Source: [Phialemoniopsis] sp. UDSM-2020 (Eukaryota; Ascomycota; Sordariomycetes; Thyridiales; Thyridiaceae). Taken from it: a stretch of 64,000 nucleotides of DNA. Position numbers and translations under genes: made by a program. A model generated the notes under the pieces. It did not search any database. It was not told where the DNA came from and was given only the letters and a program-made list of their open reading frames with translations. This document shows, piece by piece, positions 42,981 through 52,883 of the stretch (its first letter is position 1; each line of letters starts with the position of its first letter). The stretch is from the NCBI GenBank assembly GCA_018873225.1, contig JAEILZ010000003.1, positions 2,356,001 to 2,420,000 on the forward strand, given 5' to 3'.

Positions 42981-45372
42981 ATTCGAACACTTATCGCAGA
43001 GCGAAGTGCTACTGGGAAAGCTTTCGGTCTTGAAAATCGCTTCTCTAGGTCAATCAGCACTCAATCCTGAACGATTACATGCAATATCCATATTGACGTA
43101 TGTCGGTCTCGAAGCGTCCAATCGCTGCAGAGGCGGCAGACGTTAGGTCAAGTAAAGGGCACGGCATACCTCGCGATGTCTGATCGCGACCGGTCAGCAG
43201 GGCGCGGGGCAGCGGTGACCTTGATGATTGGATAATGTATTATGCAGGAATACCCTCCTGATCACAGATCGTCCAGATTGGTCGCATTCACCGTGATGCG
43301 TCTGAAAGCAAGCGACTCATTTGGCAATGTACAAGCATGAGCCGTAGGTATACCCTTCCTCTTCTCTTCATTTGGCATTTACTATGTACAAGTGCTCGCT
43401 TGAAATGTCTTAGATAAACCGGCCCGTCTCAAGCTAGAAGGTCGGCGCGGATTCTAGGTATGTTTGGGGCGCCTCGATTGGTGTGCGCGGTTGATGTCGA
43501 TTGGTCCTCCAGCCCCCTCCCCGAGTCTAGCGGGCAAAGGGCTGGGCCGGGCCAGACACCAGACTGGTTCTTTGCCATCCCGGGCCGGCTCGACTTCCCC
43601 GCCACCAACACAAGCCTCTGGCTCTACCAACACCTCTCCCGTCCATTCCCGTCTCTGTAACAATATCGCGCAGCCATTCCGAAGGAGCTACTCCGTACAG
43701 ACAATGTATCAAAGGGAACAGAAAGAAACGTGGAAAAAGTCGTCTTTGATGGCTTTAGGTGGGTTGACGCAGATTACCAGCCAACTGCCCGTGTCATGTG
43801 GGACTTTGCCGGCTCGCCCTGGGGAAATGAGCGATGATGTCAATGCAGCTTCACTTTTTGTGTTTGGCCCCATAACTACAGGCCCTGTCAGCCTAGGTGA
43901 TTCAACGAGGTAAAGCCGTTCAGGCCACACAGTTGCTGGCCAAGCGTGTCTGACGACAATGCCTCTGGCATTCTCCTTCACTGCTCCCTTAAACGTCTCG
44001 ACTGCTCGCCATTAGGGTGGCCGATCTGGCCACACTGCATTGATGAGTGGAAAGTCGACGGCATGGACTTGTATGGGGGACGAGGTTAAGAGGTTGGCTG
44101 CACACCTCAATCGATTGCCGGATGAAATTGATGGGTCGTGTCAGTCGAGACGATCCCACGTAAAAGTAGCATCAGATGGGGTACTTCAGGCTTGCTAGCC
44201 TCCCTTCACCTACCGACTTACTCCGTAGAGGCTGGATCGCTGCACCTCGAGCACGAGTCTTGCAAGGACGGAACCGTGCGCTGGGTGCAGTGCAGGAACT
44301 TTGCCAGGCCTGGCTAGAAGCCGATCAGCTTGGTGCGTGCGTGCATGCATTGCTGTTTGTCTGCCAACAATTGATTGAATGGCACCAGCCTTCCCATCCG
44401 ACCCATCTTCCCATTGCCTTGCTCATGCTAACCTCGCTTCCTGGTCAGGGTGTGACCCTGGAGCCACCCTTGTCATCGCGACCCATGAGCCCATGTCCAG
44501 CCCACTCTGGTATCAAAGTGACAGGAGGTACAAACACCGGGAACTCGCACTCGATGCAGTACTTGCGTACTTGGGCAATCCGGTCGCAGAGCACCAGCTG
44601 GTACAGTAGAATTTATGGTTCTGCCCGCCGGCCTCTTTGGCAGAGACCAAAGCTGGAGATACTGTTGTTACTTCATATGAACTTCTAGGTTGGTTGAACG
44701 TCTTTTATTGTTTGCGACTCTCATCACACTTGCGCTAGCTTCAATGCTGCTAGTCTCCGAGCTATCACTCTTGCACTGCTAGAGGTAAGTACTTGGGTGG
44801 GTTTTTTCTTCCCAGGCGGCCTAGCTCGCGTCTGTCTTGCATGTACAGGGGGTCCCGAGGTACCTCCTTCATCTCTGCTGTGCTGTTGGTCACTGCGCTT
44901 CCAGGGCCTGTCAAAGTTGCTGGGAACAGAGCCAACCCGGGGAAGCAAATCGGTGCGTGCTGATGGCTGTGGTAGGGGCACTGTAGGCCTAGGCTGGGGA
45001 CCACTCACTCCTCCGTAATCCATCTCACCACGCACGGCTGTCCCCTTCCCGTTGCCTTCATTCTCTCCAACCTCTCACCCGCAAATCCTCGTTGATGACG
45101 AACAAGAGGCGGCATTGCGCACTTTCGGAACGACCGTGAACCAAGGTTGGTTCTCGAACTACCTCAGGTATTCCGGTGGTGCGCTTGCGCGCCCGCTCCT
45201 TTTTCTTCCCCAAATCCACGCCTGCAGCTGGTTTGGTGGACTAAAGGTTCCAAACCTTGGTTGGCGAGCACACTTTGAACAGCATTCATGAATACGTGTA
45301 GGTGATTTCCTAGGTTTTTTGTCTGCCCGTCGCCCTTTCCCTGCAGAGCCACCGTCCCCCGCGACGTCAACA

Positions 45373-45504
45373 ATGCCTGACATAGCTGCAACCACCCAGT
45401 CGCTGCCTCCAACCCGCGTCTTTTTGCCCACTCGCTTCGTCTTACTCCAAAACCTGCATGCTGATATCAATGCTGTACAACACAGCGAGCACAACGAGCC
45501 ATAG
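45373..45504 (+). other. Upstream open reading frame before the Lte1-like gene
   Basis: 43-codon frame starting at an ATG in a favourable context (TCAACAATGCC) and ending 29 nt before the main ATG at 45534. If the transcript starts upstream of it, this frame would be met first by scanning ribosomes. No known peptide is recognised. Confidence 0.4.
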
Positions 45505-45533
45505 CACGCCCTGCGCTGCCGACCTCTAAGTCC

Positions 45534-48500
45534 ATGGAGGCTACATTCGAGCTGCCCATCCAGGGGCCGATGGGCAGCTTGCCGATCATGAACCCGACGT
45601 CGCAACAACAGCAAGCACAGCAACAAGCCCCCGAGCCCCACACATCACCGCAACGCAGCCGAACACAGAGAGATCCGTCATCACCAACAGTGCGAGCTCG
45701 TGATACGAGACCCAAGAGGTCCCCTACGGTTTCCGGGGCGGATGAGGAGCGCGGCGCAACGCGAATTGGAAAGCCGAAGATGCGGCTATCACCCAACGCA
45801 TTACCAAAGTCGTTACTCCCCGTGACAGAACGCAAGATACAGAATGAGGCCAAGACCGACAAGAGGACAAAGAAGGAGTCGGACGGCGAGAAGTGGGATA
45901 TTGCGCCAGACGGCAGTTCGGCTGGAAGGGAAGGCAGACAATTCACAGTTGCGAATGTTGGGAACAATGGTCGTATCTACCTACGACCTTCTGTCCGGCC
46001 CGCAAACCAGCGATATCCTCAACCGCATTTCGTCTTCCCCATGACACCCCCTGGAACTGCAGGCTTGGACAAGTTGGCATCAGAAGAGAAGCCGGCGGGC
46101 GACGATCTGGAAAGGAATCAGCTGCACGGCAGCCAATGGACACCAACCCAGATCCCATCTACGCCCACTACCGCGAGGAGGGCCTTTCTATCCGAGGGAA
46201 GGAAAGGCGGTCATCGTCGCGCCATATCCGACTCTACCATACCTGACACAAGCGTCGCTCATGAGTCTGACATTGGAGGATTCAAAATAGTCATCACGCA
46301 ACCTGGAGACGACCAACGGCCCAGGACTGTAGAGGATATCGACCCAGCCAAGGGACCCATGCTCAACGTCGCCATCCCTACCTGGAAACTGGGCAATCCA
46401 CGCTTCACTCTGAGAGGTACCCCCTTGATCAGAGGGTCGTCGTATGCCCCGACAGAGGAGTTTTCCGCAAGTCACCATTCCATATTAAACCGGACTCCGA
46501 GGAATATGACGCCCCGGCCGGACTCCTTCGTACCCCAACGACCTTTCCAGGTCAAAGTACCCCCAGGACGGCAGAAAATCCCTGCCGGTCCTGCCTCGCC
46601 TCAGATGTTGATACCATTACGCGCCACTTACCTTTCTACACACCTCGTCATCGAGCCTGCCATGTTCGATCCCCTGACTTTCAAACCAGCTTGCGACGAT
46701 CGAACCATTGTCAGGTATTCACCCAGTACGAACGCTGTCACCGCAGCAACTCCTCCACGGCTCGTAGCAGAAATCACATCGCCGACCTTCCTGGATTATG
46801 AGCTCCTCTCCGACTTTTTCCTGACCTACCGTTCGTTCCTGGAGTCATCCGACTTGCTTCGAATGCTCGTTGCAAGACTTCGATGGGCTTTGGCTCGGGA
46901 TGACGAGATTGGAATGGTTGTCCGGGTTCGGACCTTCGTCGCGCTCCGCCACTGGATACTAAATTATTTCATGGATGATTTTGTGATCGACTATAGCCTG
47001 CGAGTCACATTTTGCAACCTCTTGAACGATTTCGTCGAAGAACTGTCGCAGGATCCGCGAGGTCTCAAGGTACAACTCAAGATTCTGTCAGAGTTGAAAA
47101 AGTGTTGGCGCCGAGTTTGCGCTCAATACTGGGATGGTCCCGAATTCGATACCTCGCTAGAACCTAATGGTCCCATTGCCCCCGGAGGCATTGCTGGCCA
47201 CCGCAACCCCAGTTTGGACCCCAGTTTCTGGGAACAGGAGGACGATGAGGGGCCTCCGCGATTGGATGAGATCGTTGCCCAGATCAAGTCAGGCCAAGAG
47301 CAGAACAGCTTCTATGCCGACGTCTCGCGGGCTGGCCATCTCGATTCAGTTGTGCATGATGATCGTCCAGGCACTCCTGAAGAGAGGATTCGAGCTACCG
47401 ACTCGTATGAGAGACACCAAACCTCGCCTACAAGCATCACTAGTCTTGATGTTATATCCTGCTCCTTTCCTAGCAAGGCCAAGCCTGGCGCGCAACAAGT
47501 TGACCCTTCGCCCTTGGCCGCCCATCCCGTGGAACCCATGTCCCTAACAAATAACATGGGCCCGATAGCAACGACACCACGAGCGCTGACCGGAAAACGA
47601 GTCCGCCCTTCCCAACACAAACGCAATGTCAGTCTGACGGACTCTCTCAGAGACCATCCTATCATGTCGGACAGACATTTCTTCAAAGACACCGACCTTG
47701 TTTTGAGCATACCGTATGCAGGCAGTCTCGTCCGCGGCGCGATGTTGCCGCCGGGGCAACCTTTCGTGGAAGTCATCCCGCCTAGTTCAGCGGGAGGTCA
47801 GAGCCGACAAACAACCCTCTTCCAACCTCATCCCCTTGAGGCAGACAAGGAGAAGACGTCCGCGTCCGCCATGTCCAGCCAGGGAATGAGGAAACTTCTG
47901 GGAAGTGTCAGGCGTGCGCTTAGCACCAAGAACCCAGGCGCGGCCCCAAGCCATGGCTCGGTCGTGGAAATCACCTCGACCGGACCACGTGGCGCGACAA
48001 ACAGACTGCCAGGCACGGCAGTCGTGCCACAGGCAACCCTACGTGTTAATGGAACACGCCCTCCCGTCAGAATAGATCTGCTCGGTGCAGAAATTGCTGA
48101 AGATTTCAAGAAGGCAGTCCGTGAAGATGCAGCTGCAGAGGCTGCCAAGGCCGAGTATGAGTTGCCCAGCCCAATCTCGGTACAGATCCCTGATGAAAAA
48201 TTGGAATATTCGACTGAACACTTGGACTCTTCATTCGACATGCTCGGACAGATGGATGACCGGCCATTTAGCGATATGGGTATCACGACTGGCAGCAAGT
48301 CAATCGTCATAGTGGATGACACCTTACAGATGGAGATGCCCTCAATGGCGGGCGCGCTTCCCGCCGTCAACTCGTCCGTGGAGGCCTTTGCTGAGACTTT
48401 TATGCTGGACCATGGGGATCTGACACCACCTAACACGCCGCCTGATCGAGCTATGGGGGATACACCAAGAAGATCTTCATATATCCTGAGCCAGCACGTA

Positions 48501-51017
48501 TTGCGGCCGTCCACAGCGGCAGAATCTCTTCCGCCCATCACCCCTGAAATGGCTGCTCTTGCACGCGAGGCGGAAGGTCGGCCCTCTGTGGACACGATGC
48601 ATTTGTCACACGACTTCACTCGTCCATCAATTGACTATGCCCGGCAATCGTCAGAACGTCTTCCTTTAAGTGCTTTCCGTGGGCACACAAGACAACACTC
48701 CAGCCGCTCTTATATCTCAAACAGGTCATACGGGCGAAGACGATTCGCCTCATTGACTAGTGGCGCGGTGCCACCAACGATACGAAGCTTTGATGCAACC
48801 ACGTATTCGGAGGCCTCTATCGATGCGCTCGCAGAAGTTTCCATGCCGCAGCCGCTCCGTGTCTTGAGAAGACGACCTGGTGGTGATCTTAGAGCCGTCG
48901 AACATGTCGGGGACCTAGATCATGCACCTTTGCGTAGATCGCGATCGGTCGGATCGTTGACGACATACACAGACTCAATCCAAAGCTCATTCATGAGAAG
49001 CCCGGTGCAGGACTCGAGCGGCTTTGTCGATGTGGTTTCGAGTAACTACTCGCGCGATAGGGAAGAGACGTTCTCTCTCGGAGCCATTGCGGAACAGAAA
49101 CCCAAGCGACAGTTGTCTTTGTTTAGTACGCATTCCTCGAAGCCGGTCATGCGCCCGTCTTTCGAAGTGGAAGCTCAGAAGCTGGCCCAGATTCCAGATG
49201 ATGTTGACGATGATGGTGGTGTTGAGTCTGCGTTACTGAAACTTGAGGGCAAGTTTGAGAAAAAATCACCACGACCGTCGCTCGTTCCGTCGCAACCTCC
49301 GCTGGAGGTGAGCAGCACTACAGCCGATCGTCGATCGAATGGTGATGCGTCCGTCGATACGGAAGAGAAACGGGAACACCGCCATCAGCACGTCGGCGAA
49401 GGAGCTGTGATCGCTCATGATGAGCCAGTTCAAGCAGTCGAGCAGATAACCCACAAAAACGTCCATCAAACGAGCCTGCTGAGTGTACCACAATCAAGCA
49501 CAAGGCCGCATGAAGAGGCACGGTCCTTCTTCGCCGGCTCGAACGACTCGTACTCATCAATTCCTCTTCTCGAGCGTGGCTTGACGGATGACGGCCGCAG
49601 TAGGGCGGAGACACGCGAATGGACAAACCAATCCATCCTGGACGATGCACCTACACCTTCGGATCGTGGTGATCCAAACTCTGAAGCCACCTCTTTCGAG
49701 TTTGTGAGGGCGACGCAAAGTCATGAACAAATAAATTCGGACGAGCCAATGCCGCAGAGTCCCACCGAAGGCACCGTATCGTTCCTCGACGATGAGAGCG
49801 ATGGCGGGAGTGATCTGTCATCTGAGTTCTCGGCTGATCTAACGGACGACGAGGACCCTGTCGAAACCCGTGGGGGCAGACTCACGAGATCAAACACGGT
49901 TGCTTCTAGGCTTCCTGCTCATCCCTTGGGCGACCCAGATGAAACACCGCCGCTCCCTCAGGCTGCAGTACCACCGCAACCTCAAGGTCCGCCACCTTCA
50001 CCTCCTATGACAGTCCACCAACCAGCAAGAAATCCTTCGGACACGGAGAATATCCCTCAAGTTCACGAACACCAGCTCTGGGAGGAGAAGCCCCTTCCCC
50101 CGACGCCAGACACGGCGCCCACGACTGTTAGTCACACGCCGTCAATTGGGTCACCGGATCCGACTGGGACAAAGGAGGCTCTTCGCAACGCACCGAGATT
50201 GCTCGAGTCTGGGGTGGCGCGCAAGTATTCCGTCCATCTGCCTTTCATCCTGGCTTTCGACTCGGACATCCTTGCTCAGCAGTTCACTCTGATAGAGAAG
50301 GACGCACTTAACGAGATCGACTGGAAGGATCTCATTGAAATGCACTGGAAGAATGCCGAAAATAGCGACGTACGCTCCTGGGTTGATTTCCTGCGCAACA
50401 CTGATGCTCATGGAGTCGAAGTCGTTATTGCGCGCTTCAACATCATGGTCAAGTGGGCCATCTCGGAGATTATTCTCACACAAGACATCGAAGAGAGGGC
50501 TCGGTGTATGATCAAGTGCATACACATTGCATCTCACTGCCGGAAATACAGGAACTTTGCCACCATGAGCCAGCTGACGATCGCACTCACAAGCAATGAG
50601 GTCAGTAGGCTTACAAAGACTTGGGCCATGGTCCCCGCGCACGATGTCCAAACTCTGCGTGACCTCGAGACGCTCGTTACTCCAACCCGGAATTTCTACA
50701 ATCTCAGAGCTGAGATGGAAGCGGTGGGCATCGACAGCTGCGACACCGGATGTATTCCTTTTGTTGGGATATACACTCATGATCTACTCTTCAACGCGCA
50801 AAGGCCGTCGGAGATCGCAAGTTCACCAACGACGGCACCACTTGTCAATTTTGAACGATGCCGAATTGCTGCTTCGGTTGTCAAGACATTGCTGCGATTG
50901 TTGGAAGCAAGCACACTATACGATTTTCAACCCATTGAAGGCATTACCGAGCGCTGCCTGTGGATGAGTGCTTTGTCCGATGAAGAAATCAGGCGCTATT
51001 CTCAAGCCCTGCAGTGA
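45534..51017 (+). CDS. Lte1-like Ras-family guanine nucleotide exchange factor
   Basis: Single exon, 1,827 aa. A short N-terminal Gln/Pro segment is followed by a RasGEF N-terminal module at about residues 390-510 (TSPTFLDYELLSDFFLTYRSF, RTFVALRHWILNYFMDDF). About 1,000 disordered residues follow. The catalytic Cdc25-homology domain lies at about 1,563-1,820, with FDSDILAQQFTLIEKDALNEID, WVDFLRNTDAH, the RFNIMVKWAISEIIL segment, HIASHCRKYRNFATMSQLTIAL and GCIPFVGIYTHDLLF. Very widely separated N and catalytic modules are the Lte1 layout rather than the compact Cdc25/Sos form. In yeast Lte1 acts at the bud cortex in mitotic exit control, largely through Tem1 and Kin4 regulation. Whether this protein is catalytically active, and on which GTPase, cannot be read here. 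Confidence 0.88.
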   Translation: MEATFELPIQGPMGSLPIMNPTSQQQQAQQQAPEPHTSPQRSRTQRDPSSPTVRARDTRPKRSPTVSGADEERGATRIGKPKMRLSPNALPKSLLPVTERKIQNEAKTDKRTKKESDGEKWDIAPDGSSAGREGRQFTVANVGNNGRIYLRPSVRPANQRYPQPHFVFPMTPPGTAGLDKLASEEKPAGDDLERNQLHGSQWTPTQIPSTPTTARRAFLSEGRKGGHRRAISDSTIPDTSVAHESDIGGFKIVITQPGDDQRPRTVEDIDPAKGPMLNVAIPTWKLGNPRFTLRGTPLIRGSSYAPTEEFSASHHSILNRTPRNMTPRPDSFVPQRPFQVKVPPGRQKIPAGPASPQMLIPLRATYLSTHLVIEPAMFDPLTFKPACDDRTIVRYSPSTNAVTAATPPRLVAEITSPTFLDYELLSDFFLTYRSFLESSDLLRMLVARLRWALARDDEIGMVVRVRTFVALRHWILNYFMDDFVIDYSLRVTFCNLLNDFVEELSQDPRGLKVQLKILSELKKCWRRVCAQYWDGPEFDTSLEPNGPIAPGGIAGHRNPSLDPSFWEQEDDEGPPRLDEIVAQIKSGQEQNSFYADVSRAGHLDSVVHDDRPGTPEERIRATDSYERHQTSPTSITSLDVISCSFPSKAKPGAQQVDPSPLAAHPVEPMSLTNNMGPIATTPRALTGKRVRPSQHKRNVSLTDSLRDHPIMSDRHFFKDTDLVLSIPYAGSLVRGAMLPPGQPFVEVIPPSSAGGQSRQTTLFQPHPLEADKEKTSASAMSSQGMRKLLGSVRRALSTKNPGAAPSHGSVVEITSTGPRGATNRLPGTAVVPQATLRVNGTRPPVRIDLLGAEIAEDFKKAVREDAAAEAAKAEYELPSPISVQIPDEKLEYSTEHLDSSFDMLGQMDDRPFSDMGITTGSKSIVIVDDTLQMEMPSMAGALPAVNSSVEAFAETFMLDHGDLTPPNTPPDRAMGDTPRRSSYILSQHVLRPSTAAESLPPITPEMAALAREAEGRPSVDTMHLSHDFTRPSIDYARQSSERLPLSAFRGHTRQHSSRSYISNRSYGRRRFASLTSGAVPPTIRSFDATTYSEASIDALAEVSMPQPLRVLRRRPGGDLRAVEHVGDLDHAPLRRSRSVGSLTTYTDSIQSSFMRSPVQDSSGFVDVVSSNYSRDREETFSLGAIAEQKPKRQLSLFSTHSSKPVMRPSFEVEAQKLAQIPDDVDDDGGVESALLKLEGKFEKKSPRPSLVPSQPPLEVSSTTADRRSNGDASVDTEEKREHRHQHVGEGAVIAHDEPVQAVEQITHKNVHQTSLLSVPQSSTRPHEEARSFFAGSNDSYSSIPLLERGLTDDGRSRAETREWTNQSILDDAPTPSDRGDPNSEATSFEFVRATQSHEQINSDEPMPQSPTEGTVSFLDDESDGGSDLSSEFSADLTDDEDPVETRGGRLTRSNTVASRLPAHPLGDPDETPPLPQAAVPPQPQGPPPSPPMTVHQPARNPSDTENIPQVHEHQLWEEKPLPPTPDTAPTTVSHTPSIGSPDPTGTKEALRNAPRLLESGVARKYSVHLPFILAFDSDILAQQFTLIEKDALNEIDWKDLIEMHWKNAENSDVRSWVDFLRNTDAHGVEVVIARFNIMVKWAISEIILTQDIEERARCMIKCIHIASHCRKYRNFATMSQLTIALTSNEVSRLTKTWAMVPAHDVQTLRDLETLVTPTRNFYNLRAEMEAVGIDSCDTGCIPFVGIYTHDLLFNAQRPSEIASSPTTAPLVNFERCRIAASVVKTLLRLLEASTLYDFQPIEGITERCLWMSALSDEEIRRYSQALQ

Positions 51018-52054
51018 TTCCTGCCACCATCACCGACCAACTACTTCACTCATCCAACTGTACATCACAAAACATACATACATAAATGCAACATAGACCT
51101 ACCGCCCAAGCACCACGACATTTCCTACTACACGTCTTTCTTTTCGCGTCGCTGGTAGTATATACTAGACGACAGCGAAGCATCTATGAACGCACAAGGT
51201 TCATCTTCATCGGTCCTACTTGCACGACACGGCCTGCTCGTTGCGGCTTATGACAGAGAGATCGGCCTGTTACAATCTCCTAATCACCAAACAAGGGCAA
51301 CGAAATGTAATAATCCGACGAACATTTAACGACCAGTCAAGACGTCTACCCGTTGTCTTTTTCTTTTTTTGTTTTCTTCATTCGTTTTGCTATTCTCTTG
51401 TATCTTTTGTGTTTATTTTGGTACCTGCTCGAAACACGGCGGGTTTTTGGATCCGGGTGTTTTCTCGGGCAAAGCGCGGCGTCGACTTCTTCGAGCGTTC
51501 TGGTTTTTTCTCTGGCCGACAGGAGGGTCCTGGTTGGCGGTCAAGCATATCGGGCGGGGAAAAGAGCAAAGATGGAGGAATCCCGGCCCTCGTACATACA
51601 TACATGGCCTGTGGCATAGTCCAAGGAGTTTCTTCCTTTTGTTGTCCTTTTTTGAGGCTACGTCATCAACAATTATACCCGGCGTAGTCAGAGTGCTTGC
51701 GAGAGTTGAGGCGTGATGGGAGGAGTATGGCTCGCTTGGCTGGTGACGCTGTGACGGGCAACGGCTCGAGAAGTGTCACAAGTCCATGCTAGTTAACTAG
51801 GTGGGAAGGAGTAGTGGCAAGCATCGTAGTTGGTTGTCGAATGAGAAAGTTTTCCAAGAGAAAGAAGGATTCATCGAGTGTGTGAAAGTGACGAATGTTG
51901 CCTACAGAGGTGGTAAGGGTAAATAAGTCGTCTCTGCGAGGTATTAACCTGTTCGATTTTGGGTAGTGGGATAACCCTCCACCTAGTCAGTCGATACCTG
52001 ACAGGGAGGCAGGAACCTAGCGTCTGTCAGTCTCATACGTCCTCACAGTTGCGG
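51018..52054. other. Intergenic region downstream of the Lte1-like gene
   Basis: 3' end of the Lte1-like gene with T-rich runs (51350-51420). At about 51961-51978 a degraded miniature-element core (GGTAGTGGGATAACCC) sits next to the integrase relic, but lacks recognisable ends. Confidence 0.4.
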
Positions 52055-52883
52055 ATGGACTCAGCCGAGCAACTTCAGCCGCTGGAAGAATTGATCAAGG
52101 AAAACGAGGGAATATGGCTGAGCGAAGTCGTCAAACTTCTCTTGCATGGCGAAGCTGGGATTTCTCATTTGCCAGCAAAACGAAGAAGTTACATCATGAG
52201 GAGGGCGTCGAGGTTCTGTATGGTTGACGGCAATCTATACCACTGCGACGTAGAGGATTCTTTGTTACAATGTATTGGTAGAACCGGCATCCTGGGTGTG
52301 CTTTACTGGGCCCATGATTATTATGGTAACTACTCAGTCTCTATAACAGCCTCTCAGCTGCAAGGGAGGATCTGGTGGCTAAAGAGAAATGACGATATTA
52401 GAGAATACTCTGAGCAGTGTTACACTTATCAACAAATTTGCTAAGATTTTGCGGGAAAAGCTCCCCCTCGAGTGCGAGCTATACAGAATTGGGGAACCGA
52501 GAAACTCACCGTCTTCAACCGGATGGCCGCAAAGGACAGATCGTCAAGTTCTTCCCGAAGAATTCAGTTCCCAGTGTCATCGATACCTTGCCGGTCATGG
52601 ATGATGTTGAGCTTCCGGAAATCTGGCGCCGATTGATGGGTACTACGGCTGGGACAAGACCGATGACTTCAACCCGACTACAGAACAGAAACAAGAGATG
52701 ACCGAGTACCTCTACATGGCCTTTTATCCTCCCGAATACAGGTCGCGCCGGCCCCGTTATCATCCAGCCCAGAAACAAAATGCAAGTCGATCCCGACTTG
52801 CTTCGTGCAACCTTAGTAAAGTATTTATTGGGGTATCTCAAGAGAAGACGCAAAACAGACATGGGCTCCCTCAAACCAACTAA
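52055..52883 (+). pseudogene. Decayed integrase-type zinc-binding relic of a retroelement
   Basis: The first frame (52055-52444, 129 aa) resembles the H2C2 zinc-binding domain that precedes the integrase core of Ty3/gypsy-type elements: a MVDGNLYH word, then GVLYWAHDYYGNYSVSITASQL, IWWLKRNDDIREYSEQC and YQQIC. The usual His-His-Cys-Cys spacing is partly kept: one clear His (AHDYYGNY) where two are expected, and Cys in SEQCYTYQQIC, C-x5-C instead of C-x2-C. A stop follows at once. After frame breaks, a third piece (about 52610-52883) is open and protein-like (DGYYGWDKTDDFNP, EMTEYLYMAFYPPEYRSRRP). No integrase catalytic triad, reverse transcriptase or LTR was seen. The relic's last codon overlaps the 3' end of SPB4 by 4 bp. 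Alternative: a host gene with unrecognised introns. Confidence 0.5.

Larger units (their letters stand above)
40039..45533. other. 5.5-kb gene-free, repeat-rich block
   Basis: No gene is supported between ALG2 and the Lte1-like gene. It carries four copies of the CAAGTGGGTG miniature element (40324, 41274, 42331, 42865), several TACTCCGTA words including a 16-bp perfect palindrome (42309-42324), and the long leader of the Lte1-like gene with an upstream reading frame (45373-45504). Frames such as 44176-44688 show no motif, splice site pattern or protein-like composition. A decayed gene cannot be excluded. Confidence 0.55.

Noticed and set aside
44176..44688. 170-codon plus frame in the 40-45 kb block
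   Set aside because: No motif or splice pattern, and composition is not protein-like; a decayed gene is possible but unsupported.
51961..51978. Possible further miniature element beside the integrase relic
   Set aside because: Only a degraded core (GTAGTGGGATAACCC) is present without either end, so it was not counted as a copy.
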